Assembly: GCA_958295665.1 (NCBI GenBank) | Contig: OY282558.1 | Span: 187,156,015-187,220,014, forward strand | Direction of reading: 5' to 3' | Source of the DNA: Tipula vernalis | Lineage: Eukaryota > Arthropoda > Insecta > Diptera > Tipulidae | DNA: 64,000 bases | Part shown: positions 21,409 through 31,525 of the stretch, in pieces | Layout: each line of letters begins with the position of its first letter | Position numbering within the stretch: the stretch's first letter is position 1 | Program-made: the position numbers and the translations under genes | The notes under the pieces: generated by a model | Told to the model about the DNA's origin: nothing | Database searches by the model: none | Seen by the model: the letters and a program-made list of their open reading frames with translations, nothing else

Positions 21409-24259
21409 CAGTGATGGCAATCATATACCAACAAAATTACCAACCTACGTTGGTTTCCGTTGGCCAACATTGTTGGTTATTTATTTTTTTTCTTGTATTT
21501 ACCAACAGATTACCAACATGTTGGTTAATGCATTTGTTGGTTGTTTTCACCTCAATGCAGTTGGAGTTGTTTGGTTACTAATTAGTGGATTAATATTCAT
21601 TTTCTTGTTAATCTACCATGATAAGCGGCTACAGGTACAAAAATTAAAAATGCAAAATTTTAAATTTAATTCAGTCAGTATTCATCTGTTTTATTAGTAT
21701 CAGCTACTTTTAAAGAACAATATACATTCGTTAATTTTTTTGATCGCTCGAATCCCAGACGATTTCTTACGTTAGAGTGGATGCCGAGCGGACGAAGACG
21801 GTATTCTTAATAATTTTAGAGCCAAAGAGGAAATATCTTGAAAATGACGCGCTGCAAATTCCCAGTAAGTGATTCCTGGCAATCCTATTTTTTTATTCAG
21901 CACATCAAAAATGCCTTCACTCTTAATAAATCGTTGATAGCCTTCTAAGCCGGTTACATCTAAATTATCGAGGAAAAATATTTCAACTTCTGCTAGCTGA
22001 TCCTTAGATAAGCGGTTTCCACGATATAAAGGATGAATTCTATTGGCAGCCAGAGCCAAAGTTGTTAATGCCATCTTTTTCCTTTTTTCTAGAAGTTCGT
22101 CATATCGGTTAGGTAGTTCCAATTTAAGCCATTCTTCTGCTGCTTCACCAAGAGAACAATCACTTTTTTGACAGGTATTGATCAGTGCACAAATAGGATC
22201 TAGTATTTTAATTTGCTTTTTTACATTAGCGATTAGGTTATCGTCGAACAGCTTTATTTTGTTTTCAGATTTTAATTTAGTTTGCGGGTTTTCTTCAACT
22301 GCGGCTAATTGTTTCATGAAACTTAAATTTTCTATAAATGATTGGAAACAATCTCGACTACTGCACCATCGCGTTTCGGCTGGTAATAAAACCTTGGAGC
22401 CACCAAGATCAATAAGAGATTTTTCCAGTTTTGGCTGCTTGAAATCCTTTAGAATAGGTGTTATTTGAGATAAAAGATTCTCACTTTTATTATCAACGTC
22501 TTTAGCTAACAAATTGCCAGTATGACTATTGCAATTAGAGAACCAAATATTAATGAATGTGCCCATTTTCACCATATTTCTGGCATTGTCCGAAACGACA
22601 CAATACACTTCAGTTTTAAATTTAGTTCTTGCTATTGTAATACATTGTTCTACAACCTTAGCTAACTCCACCCCACTTTCCGACAAGCTGGTAAAATCAA
22701 AGGCCTCTAAAAATGCACGTTTATTATCACTGGTGTGTAGCATACACACAACATTTTTTGAATTTGCGGCGGAATTCTTCCATCCGTCAATGAGAAGTAC
22801 GGATTCTTTACCTAAATTTTGGGTATCGGTCATTGAAATCATTCTATGAACATTATCCAGCAAAGATGAAGCTAACGTTTTTCGACAAGGTGGCTTATAT
22901 GCTGGGCGCAATTTCTTCACTAAATTTTTGAAATTATCCGACTCTACCGTTGAGAAAGGAATATTACATCCGAAAAAAAATCTAGCCACAAGATCATCAA
23001 TCTCTTCTTTTTCGGTGGCACTTACACTATCCATGTACTTGTCAATTTTGTTTCCAGCGTTCTGGTTTTGTTTCATTCGCTTTTTAACAACCTTTGGACT
23101 TCGGAAGTGATTTTTATTTTTCTCCCCCTTTAAAACAACTAATTCTGGTGATGGTCAGGGATTATCAGAAGATGATGGCGTTGAAAGCGTTGACTCCGAT
23201 AATGTAGATGTTAGTTGGACTACCGTGTGAGATGAAGATGGTTGTACATATAGAGATGGTGATTCTCTGATTTCTTCGACCTATTTAAACATAAATGTAT
23301 TAATTTTAGGAATAGCAAATTTCATAGAAATCATTTTACGTTTCTATTCATATATGCGTCAAATAATTCTTGTGTAGAAAACTGATCATCTTCCACAAAA
23401 ATTATCTCAGCCGTTGTTATAATATTTTCATCAATATTTTGATTTTGCACAGTTTCCATTTGCGTCGCCGGTTCAGTTGATGTAGATTCTTCGATTGAAA
23501 TTGAACAATTGGTTGAATCAGAATCTATGTTTTCATTTGATATCGAATTACTGGTTGAATCTGAAGTGATATCGTTATCTAAATTAACAACATTTGTTTT
23601 TTTTGCCGATTTGTTGCAACATTTTCTATTAAATTGGAATAAAATTTAAACATAAACATATCTAGGTCATATGCACTATAAACGGTAAAAAGTAATATTT
23701 ATATGAACTTACCGGTGTGATTCTAGCCTCGATTTGGTAGTATTTTTTAAAACACACGCACAATATTTTCAAAGTGCAGCTACTCTTGTCCGTCCACTGT
23801 AAACTACCGTTATTTTTTCGTATTCACCTTCTTCCCAATAATCATGAAATGGTTTACCTCTAATTTTATTTTTTACACTCATTTCGTCGTCTCAATCGTT
23901 TAGCTAGATTTCCATAAAATATCCAACAAAATAATAACCAAAATACACAATAAAAATAGAACTTAATGAAAATTGGACAACGTTAACAGGTATCGTATAA
24001 GGCGTATAAAACCAAAAAACACATCCACTTGCTTTGATTTTTAGACGTTAAATAACTTGAAAACTGTAACTGACAGATCGTATTGTTTTTTTTTTATTTT
24101 TTTATTTATCAACATATTAAACAAAGCAAAATCGGTTTACCAACACTTACCAACATTACCAACATCTACCGACGTTTTTGACTTACCTACTCCATATAAA
24201 ATTTTAAAAAGTTGGTAATTAGTAGAAAATAATTACCAACGTTCAAATTCCCATCACTG
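21409..24259 (-). mobile_element. hAT transposon with subterminal TTACCAAC repeats
   Basis: The ends are CAGTGATGG at 21409 and CCATCACTG ending at 24259, a typical short hAT inverted repeat around a hAT transposase gene on the minus strand. Both subterminal zones (21425-21550 and 24110-24245) hold about seven or more copies of TTACCAAC/GTTGGTAA in both orientations, plausible transposase binding sites. The flanking eight bases (gttggcat and cttacgta) do not match as a duplication. Confidence 0.85.
21700..23882 (-). pseudogene. hAT transposase, three exons, BED finger
   Basis: Reading on the minus strand, exon 1 (23882-23713) starts with ATG and holds a BED-type finger. It is completed across a GT-AG intron by exon 2 (23625-23340), which supplies the ESHRKCC end, and then exon 3 (23280 down). 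The main open part (23076-21772) carries hAT core motifs VLLIDGWKNSAANSKN, CVVSDNARNMVKM, CNSHTGNLLA, LPAETRWCSSRDCF and the dimerisation segment SSLALKLLRIPSSSA. Defects are a TGA replacing finger residues in exon 1, a TGA at 23155-23157, and a deletion plus frame slip near 21775. After that the final RNRLGFERSKKL block continues out of frame to about 21700. Splice phases are consistent. Confidence 0.85.
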
Positions 24260-25530
24260 CTTACGTAATATACCTATATATAGTCTAAAGTGACTCAATT
24301 CGAAATAAAACTTTTCTTAAATTCCACTCAATGACACGTTTCATGATTTTTTTATGTTTTTGGTAGAATTCTTCTCCAAGTGGAAATTTGGTTGTACCCG
24401 AATCTTCTATTAAAAATTTGTTAAAGCCCACCCAGTGGGCCCATAACCAGTCATCTAAAACGAAATCATAAAAGACAAATAGAGGTAGATCGAACTTTCT
24501 AGAAGGTAAAATACAACTCAATATCCTTGCATATACATAGATATTGATTAACAGAGGAAGAGAAAGATGTTAAATATAAAGCCTGGAATCTTTAATTTAA
24601 AAGTATAAGTTTCGTATATTATCGCAAAATGAAAAATTCTAGCATAATGCTTTGCACAAGACAGTCAACCAAACTAAATTATTATAAATAATAAAATTCA
24701 TTGAATTGGAAAATTGGAAATTTTCAAAATGGGAAAAAGAATATTATCGCGAGTTCATTAAAGTAAATTTTCACGCGCTTAATATATTTAATTAGAACTT
24801 TAATTCTAATTAAATTCAAAATACTTTTGGAATATTGTTTGAATGTCAATCTTAAAAAAAATGACGTAACGTGATTTAAGTGAATGCCTATTGAAAATGT
24901 TGGGTAAAAATTTCACATAAATTTGCAGAATCTACTTGTCAACAGACTTGTCAAAATTGCTGCATCTTCTTCTATTTATGCTTTTATTATTTTACGTTTA
25001 ATAACAATAAAACCAATGATATAACTAATATCCGTGACCAGATCTGCCGTGCTAAGAAAAAAAGTCAAAAGCGCCAAAAGTCGAAAAATGTGTTAAGAGA
25101 TATTAAATTAACGTTATTTAGTAGTCAAGTTTCATAGTAAGACATGGCAAACCAAAATAGAAAAATTGAAATTGCTCAAAACTACAAAAAGGCAAATGTG
25201 ACTTTTTTTTCTTAGCACGGCAGTGATAGTTTCAAGCTTCGTTCAATCTGTCAAACTTCGCAATCGGAGCACAATTGCAATTTTTAGATGTGCATCCCAG
25301 AATTTATAAACTACATGCTTAGGTGATTTCCAATAAAACTCAATGTTCTATTTTGTACGATGGGAAAACAGAGACAGAGTATTTTTTATAATTTTACCTT
25401 CCTCTTATTCTATTTTGAGGTTTATGCAATATACAAATATGAATGCCTCGAATCCATTGAAAGTAACGTTTCTAGAGAAACTTTATGAAAAATGATTTTC
25501 AATGATAATCTAGACAAAACCATGCCATGC
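24260..25530. other. AT-rich, nothing recognised
   Basis: No gene or repeat family is identified. A 78-codon minus-strand frame (24285-24521) has no known motif and no supporting context. Confidence 0.35.
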
Positions 25531-25687
25531 CCAGGGCCCGAATTCCGGATCAATGACAAATGAGAATGAGAAATGACTTTATGTTTTATTTCGCCTACTC
25601 TAAATAAAAATGCAACCGACTAGTTGAAGTAAAAAATCAAGTCATTTCTCATTATCATTTATCATCGAACCGGAATTCGGGTACTGG
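25531..25687. mobile_element. MITE with CCCGAATTCCGG inverted ends
   Basis: The arms CCCGAATTCCGG...GAATGAGAAATGACTT (from 25537) and their inverted copy ending at 25681 pair over about 45 bases with few mismatches. Pairing extends outward through CCAG on both sides (25531 and 25687). It has no coding capacity. It abuts the env relic, whose minus-strand frame reads into it and stops. Confidence 0.8.
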
Positions 25688-26175
25688 TAAGGTTATGGTT
25701 ATTGGTATGTGTCGTTTGATTAATTCGAGCTCTTGTGGTAATTGAGCGGGGGCAAGTAATGAGGGATGCAATAAATTCTTGTGTGCGTGCTGGACCACAT
25801 CAAATAAGGCTTGCTGCGTGTCTTCCAAATTTTTTAGAATTAACATCAGTTCAATTGTTGAGGTTAATATCGAGCGAATTTTTGCTTCTCTGATGGAGTA
25901 TTCATTTAATAATTCCATTTCAGCATTCAGTCTTCTCTGCTGCTCTATCAGGTTGTTTAATGATTCCATGATGAGATTTGAATTATGCTTTACTAGTTTA
26001 ATTGTTTTGTCTATTGGTATGACTCTTTATCAATGACTCTAATTGTTGCTCATCGTTGTTTATGGCTTCAAATTGTGCCTCATAAAATCTTGCTTCGCGT
26101 TCTGTCAAGATCCCAAACATATCGCCTTGTACTAGGCATATGGTGTCTCCTAAGCCTCGTTTCGATCGTTGTACC
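25688..26175 (-). pseudogene. env: BEL-4 env relic, central part
   Basis: On the minus strand this encodes part of an envelope-fusion-type glycoprotein. It has a furin-like RSKR site followed by a Gly-Leu start (about 26155-26170), then a helical region in two frames with a break near 26010. An ectodomain stretch follows with HKNLLHPSLLAPAQLPQELE, a pattern seen in insect retroelement Env. The frame ends inside the MITE at 25655, and no transmembrane end was found. The N-terminal side continues at 33891 beyond the BEL-2 insertion. It is broken and incomplete. Confidence 0.7.
26171..26175. repeat. BEL-2 target duplication, left (GTACC)
   Basis: GTACC precedes the BEL-2 5' LTR and recurs at 33891-33895 after the 3' LTR. 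This proves insertion of BEL-2 into the env relic. Confidence 0.93.
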
Positions 26176-27035
26176 TGTTCGATAGCAACAAATAATCATA
26201 TATAGGTAACATAAAAACACCCTGTCAAGAATACACATTCAGCTTCACTCAAGTTAAACTCATTTATTAAATCAATTTTTACACTATTTAACGCGCTATT
26301 AAAAATGATTCACTGGTTTCACAACCCAATAAATAAGAGATCCAATCATGTTGGCTATCCAACTATCCATTCCGAATCGGAAATATGTAGCGCGCTGAAA
26401 TGATGTGATGCATCTGAAAGGAAGGAAAATTTATCATTCATCTTATTTATAAATAAATCATTTTTACTTATCTCGTAAACTTTATGTAAACCAATTATAT
26501 GATATTCATTTCGTGAAGCTGTAATAAAATTATAATTAATTAAATGTAATAATTTAAGAACAAAATGTAAACAAAAGTACCTTGGTTGTGTAAATATTTT
26601 CTTATTTTGACATATTATGTAAACAAAATTTATGTTGTGCTGTAACTATCACCAATATTTGTACTAGATTTTTAGAATAGTAGCTCAATTTTATATGAAA
26701 GAGATAAATACATTGCAAGGAAAGAGAGTAAAATAATTGTTAAAACACGATGTTATGTACAAAAGGAACAAAAAAAGTAGAAGTTGAAGCTGTCGTGAAG
26801 AGTTTTCATGTGCACACACAACCAAGAGTCGCCATTAAATTATTAGTAAATGTGATAAAATAAATTCTCGTTCTAAATTAAATCAAAAAAATATTAAAAA
26901 TAAATTAAATAAAGTTTGTCGTTGAAATTATTTATGTAATTACGTTTTATTTGAATTTGTTTCATTTTATTAAAACGCGGTGAATAGAATACAGTCCACT
27001 CAAAAGTTAATTGGTAACTTGGTTGTGCTCGCACA
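26176..27035 (+). repeat. BEL-2 5' LTR
   Basis: An 860-bp LTR starting TGTTCGATAGC and ending GCTCGCACA. By eye it shows no difference from 33031-33890. It contains the promoter and polyadenylation functions expected of an LTR, though I did not define individual boxes. Confidence 0.95.
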
Positions 27036-27041
27036 TATTTT

Positions 27042-27058
27042 TGGTCCTTCGAGCCGGA
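27042..27058 (+). other. BEL-2 primer binding site (tRNA-Tyr type)
   Basis: TGGTCCTTCGAGCCGGA begins six bases after the 5' LTR. It matches the site in BEL-1 and BEL-3 and is complementary to the 3' end of tRNA-Tyr with CCA. Confidence 0.87.
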
Positions 27059-27251
27059 TTTACGGTACTACTAAGAACAGCGAAGTGAAATATACGGCAT
27101 TCTCGACAGAGTGAAGCCAAAATTTACAGTAATTGCATATACGTATGATCAGTCATTGAACAACACGAGGTGACGCCATTGTTGGTCGAAGACGATAAGA
27201 CGCCATTTTCGTGAATATCATTCAAGCGAAGGAAGATATCATAAATATATT

Positions 27252-27530
27252 GAGTTTGAATTCCGGGTGTGAATATCGGAATTTGAACTCCAGCGAGGGA
27301 GTGGCATTTACAGTGAATTTTCGGAATTTGAATTCCAGTAAGGTGACATTATTCAGTTTGAATTCCGGGTGGGAAACTCGGAATTTAAATTCCAGCGAGG
27401 GAGTGACATACATAGTGGATTTTGGTAATTGGATTCCAGTGAGAAGATATTATTATTGAGTTTGAATTCCGGGTGTGAATCTCAGAATTTAAACTCCAGC
27501 GAGGGAGTGGCATATCCAGTGATTAAAATT
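27252..27530 (+). repeat. BEL-2 leader tandem repeat, about 103 bp
   Basis: Units beginning AGTTTGAATTCCGGGTG start at about 27252, 27354 and 27458, with internal half-unit similarity (repeated GGAATTTGAATTCCAG). About 2.7 copies lie between the primer site and gag. Position and style parallel the unrelated 48-bp array in BEL-1. Confidence 0.85.
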
Positions 27531-27781
27531 GCAGCAAGGATCCTGATGCAAAACACAGAAACAAAAGTGGTAAGTGAAACCAAGAATCATCAAGTATTAT
27601 TTTAGCGTATTGAATAGTGTATCCATAATCGTTGCGGTTGAGTTAGCAAAAATCAAATTAGTTTACTTGAGGTTGTATTGTGTATAGGCTGCATACCAAA
27701 ATCAAAAGTTAGTGAAATATTTGTCGACGTTATACTTAGTTAAAAAAAAAAAAAAATAAAGGGAGAAAATATTCTGTTAGA

Positions 27782-30700
27782 ATGTCAGATAAGGAGGTTA
27801 AAGAGTTTACTGCTAAACGTGGACTAGCAAAAAGCAGCATAACCCGATTAGTGACCTTCGCAGACAGAATCACAGATAAAACGCCGCAAACTGAGATTGC
27901 GATGAGACTAGAATATTTAGAGCGGGCGTTTTCCGAGTTTATGGAGTGCGAAACTATATTAGCAAAACATGAGGTTCAATCAGAGCTAGCTGAATATGAA
28001 ACAAAGTATTTCAATGTTAAGGCCAAATTTCTGCAATCAGTTCAGAAGGAGAAAATCGATCAGGAGCGCAGTCAAGTTGAGGGGATGATGTCTCGATTGT
28101 TACGCGAACAAAACGAGTTTTTAGCTACGCTATCATCATCATACACATCGTCCTTAAATCAAACTATTCAGAACACAACTGAAGAGCCTCATTGTTCTAT
28201 TCGATTGCCGACGTTACGATTACCTAAATTCTCAGGGAACTACGAAGACTTTCCAAGTTTCAAGGATATATTTGTGGCATCTGTCCATAACAAATTGGGA
28301 TTCAGCGATGTACAGAAGTTCCAGTATTTGAAGGGTCAATTAGATGGTGAAGCGGCCGAATTAATAAAGCACATAACGGTTTCTGATGCTAATTATATTC
28401 AAGCATGGGAAAAAATATGTGAAAGATACGACAAAGGGAAACTCGTCTTAAGTTCTTTGATCAGATCGTTTATGGAGCAACCAGCCATGCAACAATCATC
28501 TGTTAAAAAACTGCGACAGCTGTACAATGGATCGGACGAGGTAAATAGAGGGATAACGGCGTTAGGTGGGGAAGCCACAAAACGTGATCCGTGGCTCATC
28601 TACATTCTTTTGAATAAAACTGATCCAGATACAAGAGAGGCCTGGGCGCATAAAACGGTAGATAAAGATTACCCTTCATATGAAGAATTTTCAAAATTTT
28701 TAAGTGACAGATGTGATGCACTAGAATCATGTGCACCTGTGAAGCAAAGTTCGTCGAAAGCTAGTGCAATTAAATCTCATCAATTAGAACCAGTATCGTC
28801 TATTCCCGCAAAATGTTTACACTGCAAGGGTCCACATCGTTTATGCCATTGTGACAAATTTAAAAGCATGAATCCAAGTGATCGTCGTGAATTGGTAGCA
28901 AAGCTTCACCTTTGTTTTAATTGTTTATCAGATCGACATCGAGCTTTTAATTGTCTAAGCAAATTGAGTTGTTTAAAGTGCGCTCGTCGACATCATACTC
29001 TTTTGCACGATACCAACCCAGTTGTTAATACTGTTACAGTTGGCACGGAAATATCGCAGAAATCAGTACCTAATCAACCAGAAGCAAGCACCGTTTCATC
29101 AGGATCAATTATCGTTAATACAAGCAATATTGGAAGTGCTATCCTTCCAACTGCTGTAGTGAAAGTGAAAAATCCAATTGGACATATTAGTTTTTGCAGA
29201 GTACTTCTAGATTCAGGGTCACAAGCCTCGTTTATCTCCAAATCTTGTGCACACAGGTTGAATCTAAGTCTTAACAGTTGTCGTCTACGTATAGAAGGAA
29301 TTGCCACGTCCAATGTCACAACCATGGGAAGTACATCACTCACAATTCATTCACGATTTGAAATGAGTGAAAGTCTAAATATAAAAGTGTTCGTACTTCC
29401 TAAAATTACGACGTTAACGGCGAATAGTGAAATCAGTATCAGTGAAATTAAACATCTCTCAAATTGTCCACTAAGCGATCCAAAATTTAGTGAGAAAAGT
29501 GAAATAGACATCCTATTAGGAGCAGACTACTTCTTCCATATCCTCAAGCTGAACCAAATCCAAGTGACCAAAAATCTTATCGCCCAAGAAACAATCTTTG
29601 GATATGTAATTGCGGGAATGTCAATTAGTAGTAATAACGAACAATTGACAGGTCGACATAGCTTCCATATGACCATTATTGATGAATACAGTCTGGATCA
29701 AACGCTACAAAAATTCTGGGAACAGGAAGAAATGCTCGATAGAATTCCTTGGACCGCTGAAGAAAAAGCTTGCGAATCTCATTTTAAGGAGACGTATTCA
29801 AAAAATCAAGATGGGCGTTTTATTGTGCAATTACCGTTGAAACCTGATTCGCCTCGATTGGGAGAATCCTATAAAATGGCCTTACAGCGACTAATAGCTA
29901 TGGAAAGAAAGATGAGTAGGAATCAAGAATTTGGAATAATGTATCGAGAATTCATGCAGGAATACCTCAATTTGGGTCACATGCGAGCAATGCAGGATGA
30001 ATCGGGTGGCTGTGAAAAAGAAATTTGCTATCTTCCACATCATGGAGTATTACGCGAAAAAAGTGCGACGACAAAATTGAGAGTAGTATTTGACGGATCA
30101 GCTCCAACCTCGACCGGAACATCATTAAACCAAAAGTTATTAGTGGGACCTAGATTGCAAGATACTTTATGGACAATATTAGTACGATTTCGAAGTTTTA
30201 AGGTAGCTTTATGCGCAGATATAGCGAAAATGTATAGGCAAGTTTTGGTAAACGAAAAGCATACATCACTCCAACGAATCATTTGGCGCAAATATCCTAA
30301 CGATCGAATAATCCATTACGAATTATTGACGGTAACGTACGGAACTTCATCAGCACCATTTCTTGCAATCCGCGTCTTACAACAAATATCAGAAGATTGT
30401 AAGCAAACTCATCCGGAGGTATCAAATATTATACAGAAAAATTTCTATGTAGATGATTTGTTAGCGGGAGCTGCAACTGAAGAACAGGCCTGGCAATTGA
30501 AGAGAAATATTATGCGAGTGCTCTCGGAGAGCGGATTCTCATTGAGAAAATGGCATTCAAACATCACATCTTTGAATGATTCGAATGATACGACACAAAT
30601 CAGAGAAGAAGGTAATATGCCACATATACTAGGTTTACTTTGGGATCCTAAAGAAGACAATTTTTCATTTGAAATTACTAACATGCCAGATACAGCTTGC

Positions 30701-31525
30701 TCTAAAAGAAATATTTTGTCAATCGCATCGAGGATTTTCGATCCTTTAGGGTGGTTAAATCCATTTATAATAAATATTAAAATTCTTATGCAAACCTTAT
30801 GGTTGCGGAAGGTATCCTGGGACGAGCCATTAACAACAGACCTTCAAGAAGCATGGTCGAAATTGTACAACCAATTTCACACACTAAACCAATTAACAAT
30901 ACCTCGGTTTATTGGGGATTGTACTGATGATGTACAATTGCATGGCTTCAGCGATGCCAGTGAGATGGCATATTCGGCTGCAGTTTATGTGAGAACTAAA
31001 TTTAATGGAAAATATTTAACACGTTTGTTGACTGCAAAATCTAAGGTTGCTCCAATAAAGCAAATAAGTCTACCTCGGTTAGAACTCTGTGGAGCACACC
31101 TGCTAGCGAAGCTCGTGAAAGCAGTGATATACGCGTACGATAATCAACAATTACCTATTTGGCTTTGGACCGATTCAATGGTGGTTTTGGCATGGTTAAA
31201 CAGCCACCCTCGTAAATGGAAAAATTATATTGCCAACCGAGTAGGTGCGATTCACACATTAATGCCAGAAGCTATGTGGCGACATGTCAAAGGAAGTGAA
31301 AATCCAGCGGATTTAGCAACGAGAGGAGTACCGGCTGATAAATTGATTAAGAACGAATTATGGTTTAATGGCCCTACATGGTTAGCTGAAGCAGAGGTGA
31401 ATTGGCCAACAAAATCAGTAATGTTCGAAACAGTACAAGAAGCCCGTAGTAACGAAATGAAAACATTCCATGCAGCAATTAATTCTGACAATTCACATCC
31501 AGTATCACGTTTATTAGCACGATGA
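27782..31525 (+). CDS. gag-pol: BEL-2 Gag-Pol, through RNase H
   Basis: One 1,247-codon frame. Gag has a helical N-terminus and a DUF1759-type core at about 140-300 (LPTLRLPKFSGNYEDF). Three cysteine-rich fingers at about 345-410 end CARRHHTLLHD. Unlike in BEL-1 and BEL-3 the frame runs unbroken from finger two to finger three. The protease turn DSG is at 477-479 and RT has YVDD at 889-892. RNase H starts at about 1055 (HGFSDASEMAYSAAVYVR) with LWTDS further on. The frame stops at TGA (31523-31525) in the short linker before integrase, while the following sequence stays open in the same frame. Confidence 0.95.
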   Translation: MSDKEVKEFTAKRGLAKSSITRLVTFADRITDKTPQTEIAMRLEYLERAFSEFMECETILAKHEVQSELAEYETKYFNVKAKFLQSVQKEKIDQERSQVEGMMSRLLREQNEFLATLSSSYTSSLNQTIQNTTEEPHCSIRLPTLRLPKFSGNYEDFPSFKDIFVASVHNKLGFSDVQKFQYLKGQLDGEAAELIKHITVSDANYIQAWEKICERYDKGKLVLSSLIRSFMEQPAMQQSSVKKLRQLYNGSDEVNRGITALGGEATKRDPWLIYILLNKTDPDTREAWAHKTVDKDYPSYEEFSKFLSDRCDALESCAPVKQSSSKASAIKSHQLEPVSSIPAKCLHCKGPHRLCHCDKFKSMNPSDRRELVAKLHLCFNCLSDRHRAFNCLSKLSCLKCARRHHTLLHDTNPVVNTVTVGTEISQKSVPNQPEASTVSSGSIIVNTSNIGSAILPTAVVKVKNPIGHISFCRVLLDSGSQASFISKSCAHRLNLSLNSCRLRIEGIATSNVTTMGSTSLTIHSRFEMSESLNIKVFVLPKITTLTANSEISISEIKHLSNCPLSDPKFSEKSEIDILLGADYFFHILKLNQIQVTKNLIAQETIFGYVIAGMSISSNNEQLTGRHSFHMTIIDEYSLDQTLQKFWEQEEMLDRIPWTAEEKACESHFKETYSKNQDGRFIVQLPLKPDSPRLGESYKMALQRLIAMERKMSRNQEFGIMYREFMQEYLNLGHMRAMQDESGGCEKEICYLPHHGVLREKSATTKLRVVFDGSAPTSTGTSLNQKLLVGPRLQDTLWTILVRFRSFKVALCADIAKMYRQVLVNEKHTSLQRIIWRKYPNDRIIHYELLTVTYGTSSAPFLAIRVLQQISEDCKQTHPEVSNIIQKNFYVDDLLAGAATEEQAWQLKRNIMRVLSESGFSLRKWHSNITSLNDSNDTTQIREEGNMPHILGLLWDPKEDNFSFEITNMPDTACSKRNILSIASRIFDPLGWLNPFIINIKILMQTLWLRKVSWDEPLTTDLQEAWSKLYNQFHTLNQLTIPRFIGDCTDDVQLHGFSDASEMAYSAAVYVRTKFNGKYLTRLLTAKSKVAPIKQISLPRLELCGAHLLAKLVKAVIYAYDNQQLPIWLWTDSMVVLAWLNSHPRKWKNYIANRVGAIHTLMPEAMWRHVKGSENPADLATRGVPADKLIKNELWFNGPTWLAEAEVNWPTKSVMFETVQEARSNEMKTFHAAINSDNSHPVSRLLAR

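Noticed and set aside
21374..21697. Plus-strand frames in the hAT end
   Set aside because: They read through the subterminal repeat zone, and the translation is only the repeated TTACCAAC boxes.
21401..24267. 8-bp hAT target duplication
   Set aside because: The flanking octamers gttggcat and cttacgta match at only two positions, so no duplication is claimed.
24285..24521. 78-codon minus-strand frame as a gene
   Set aside because: No motif, no regulatory context, and a length expected by chance.
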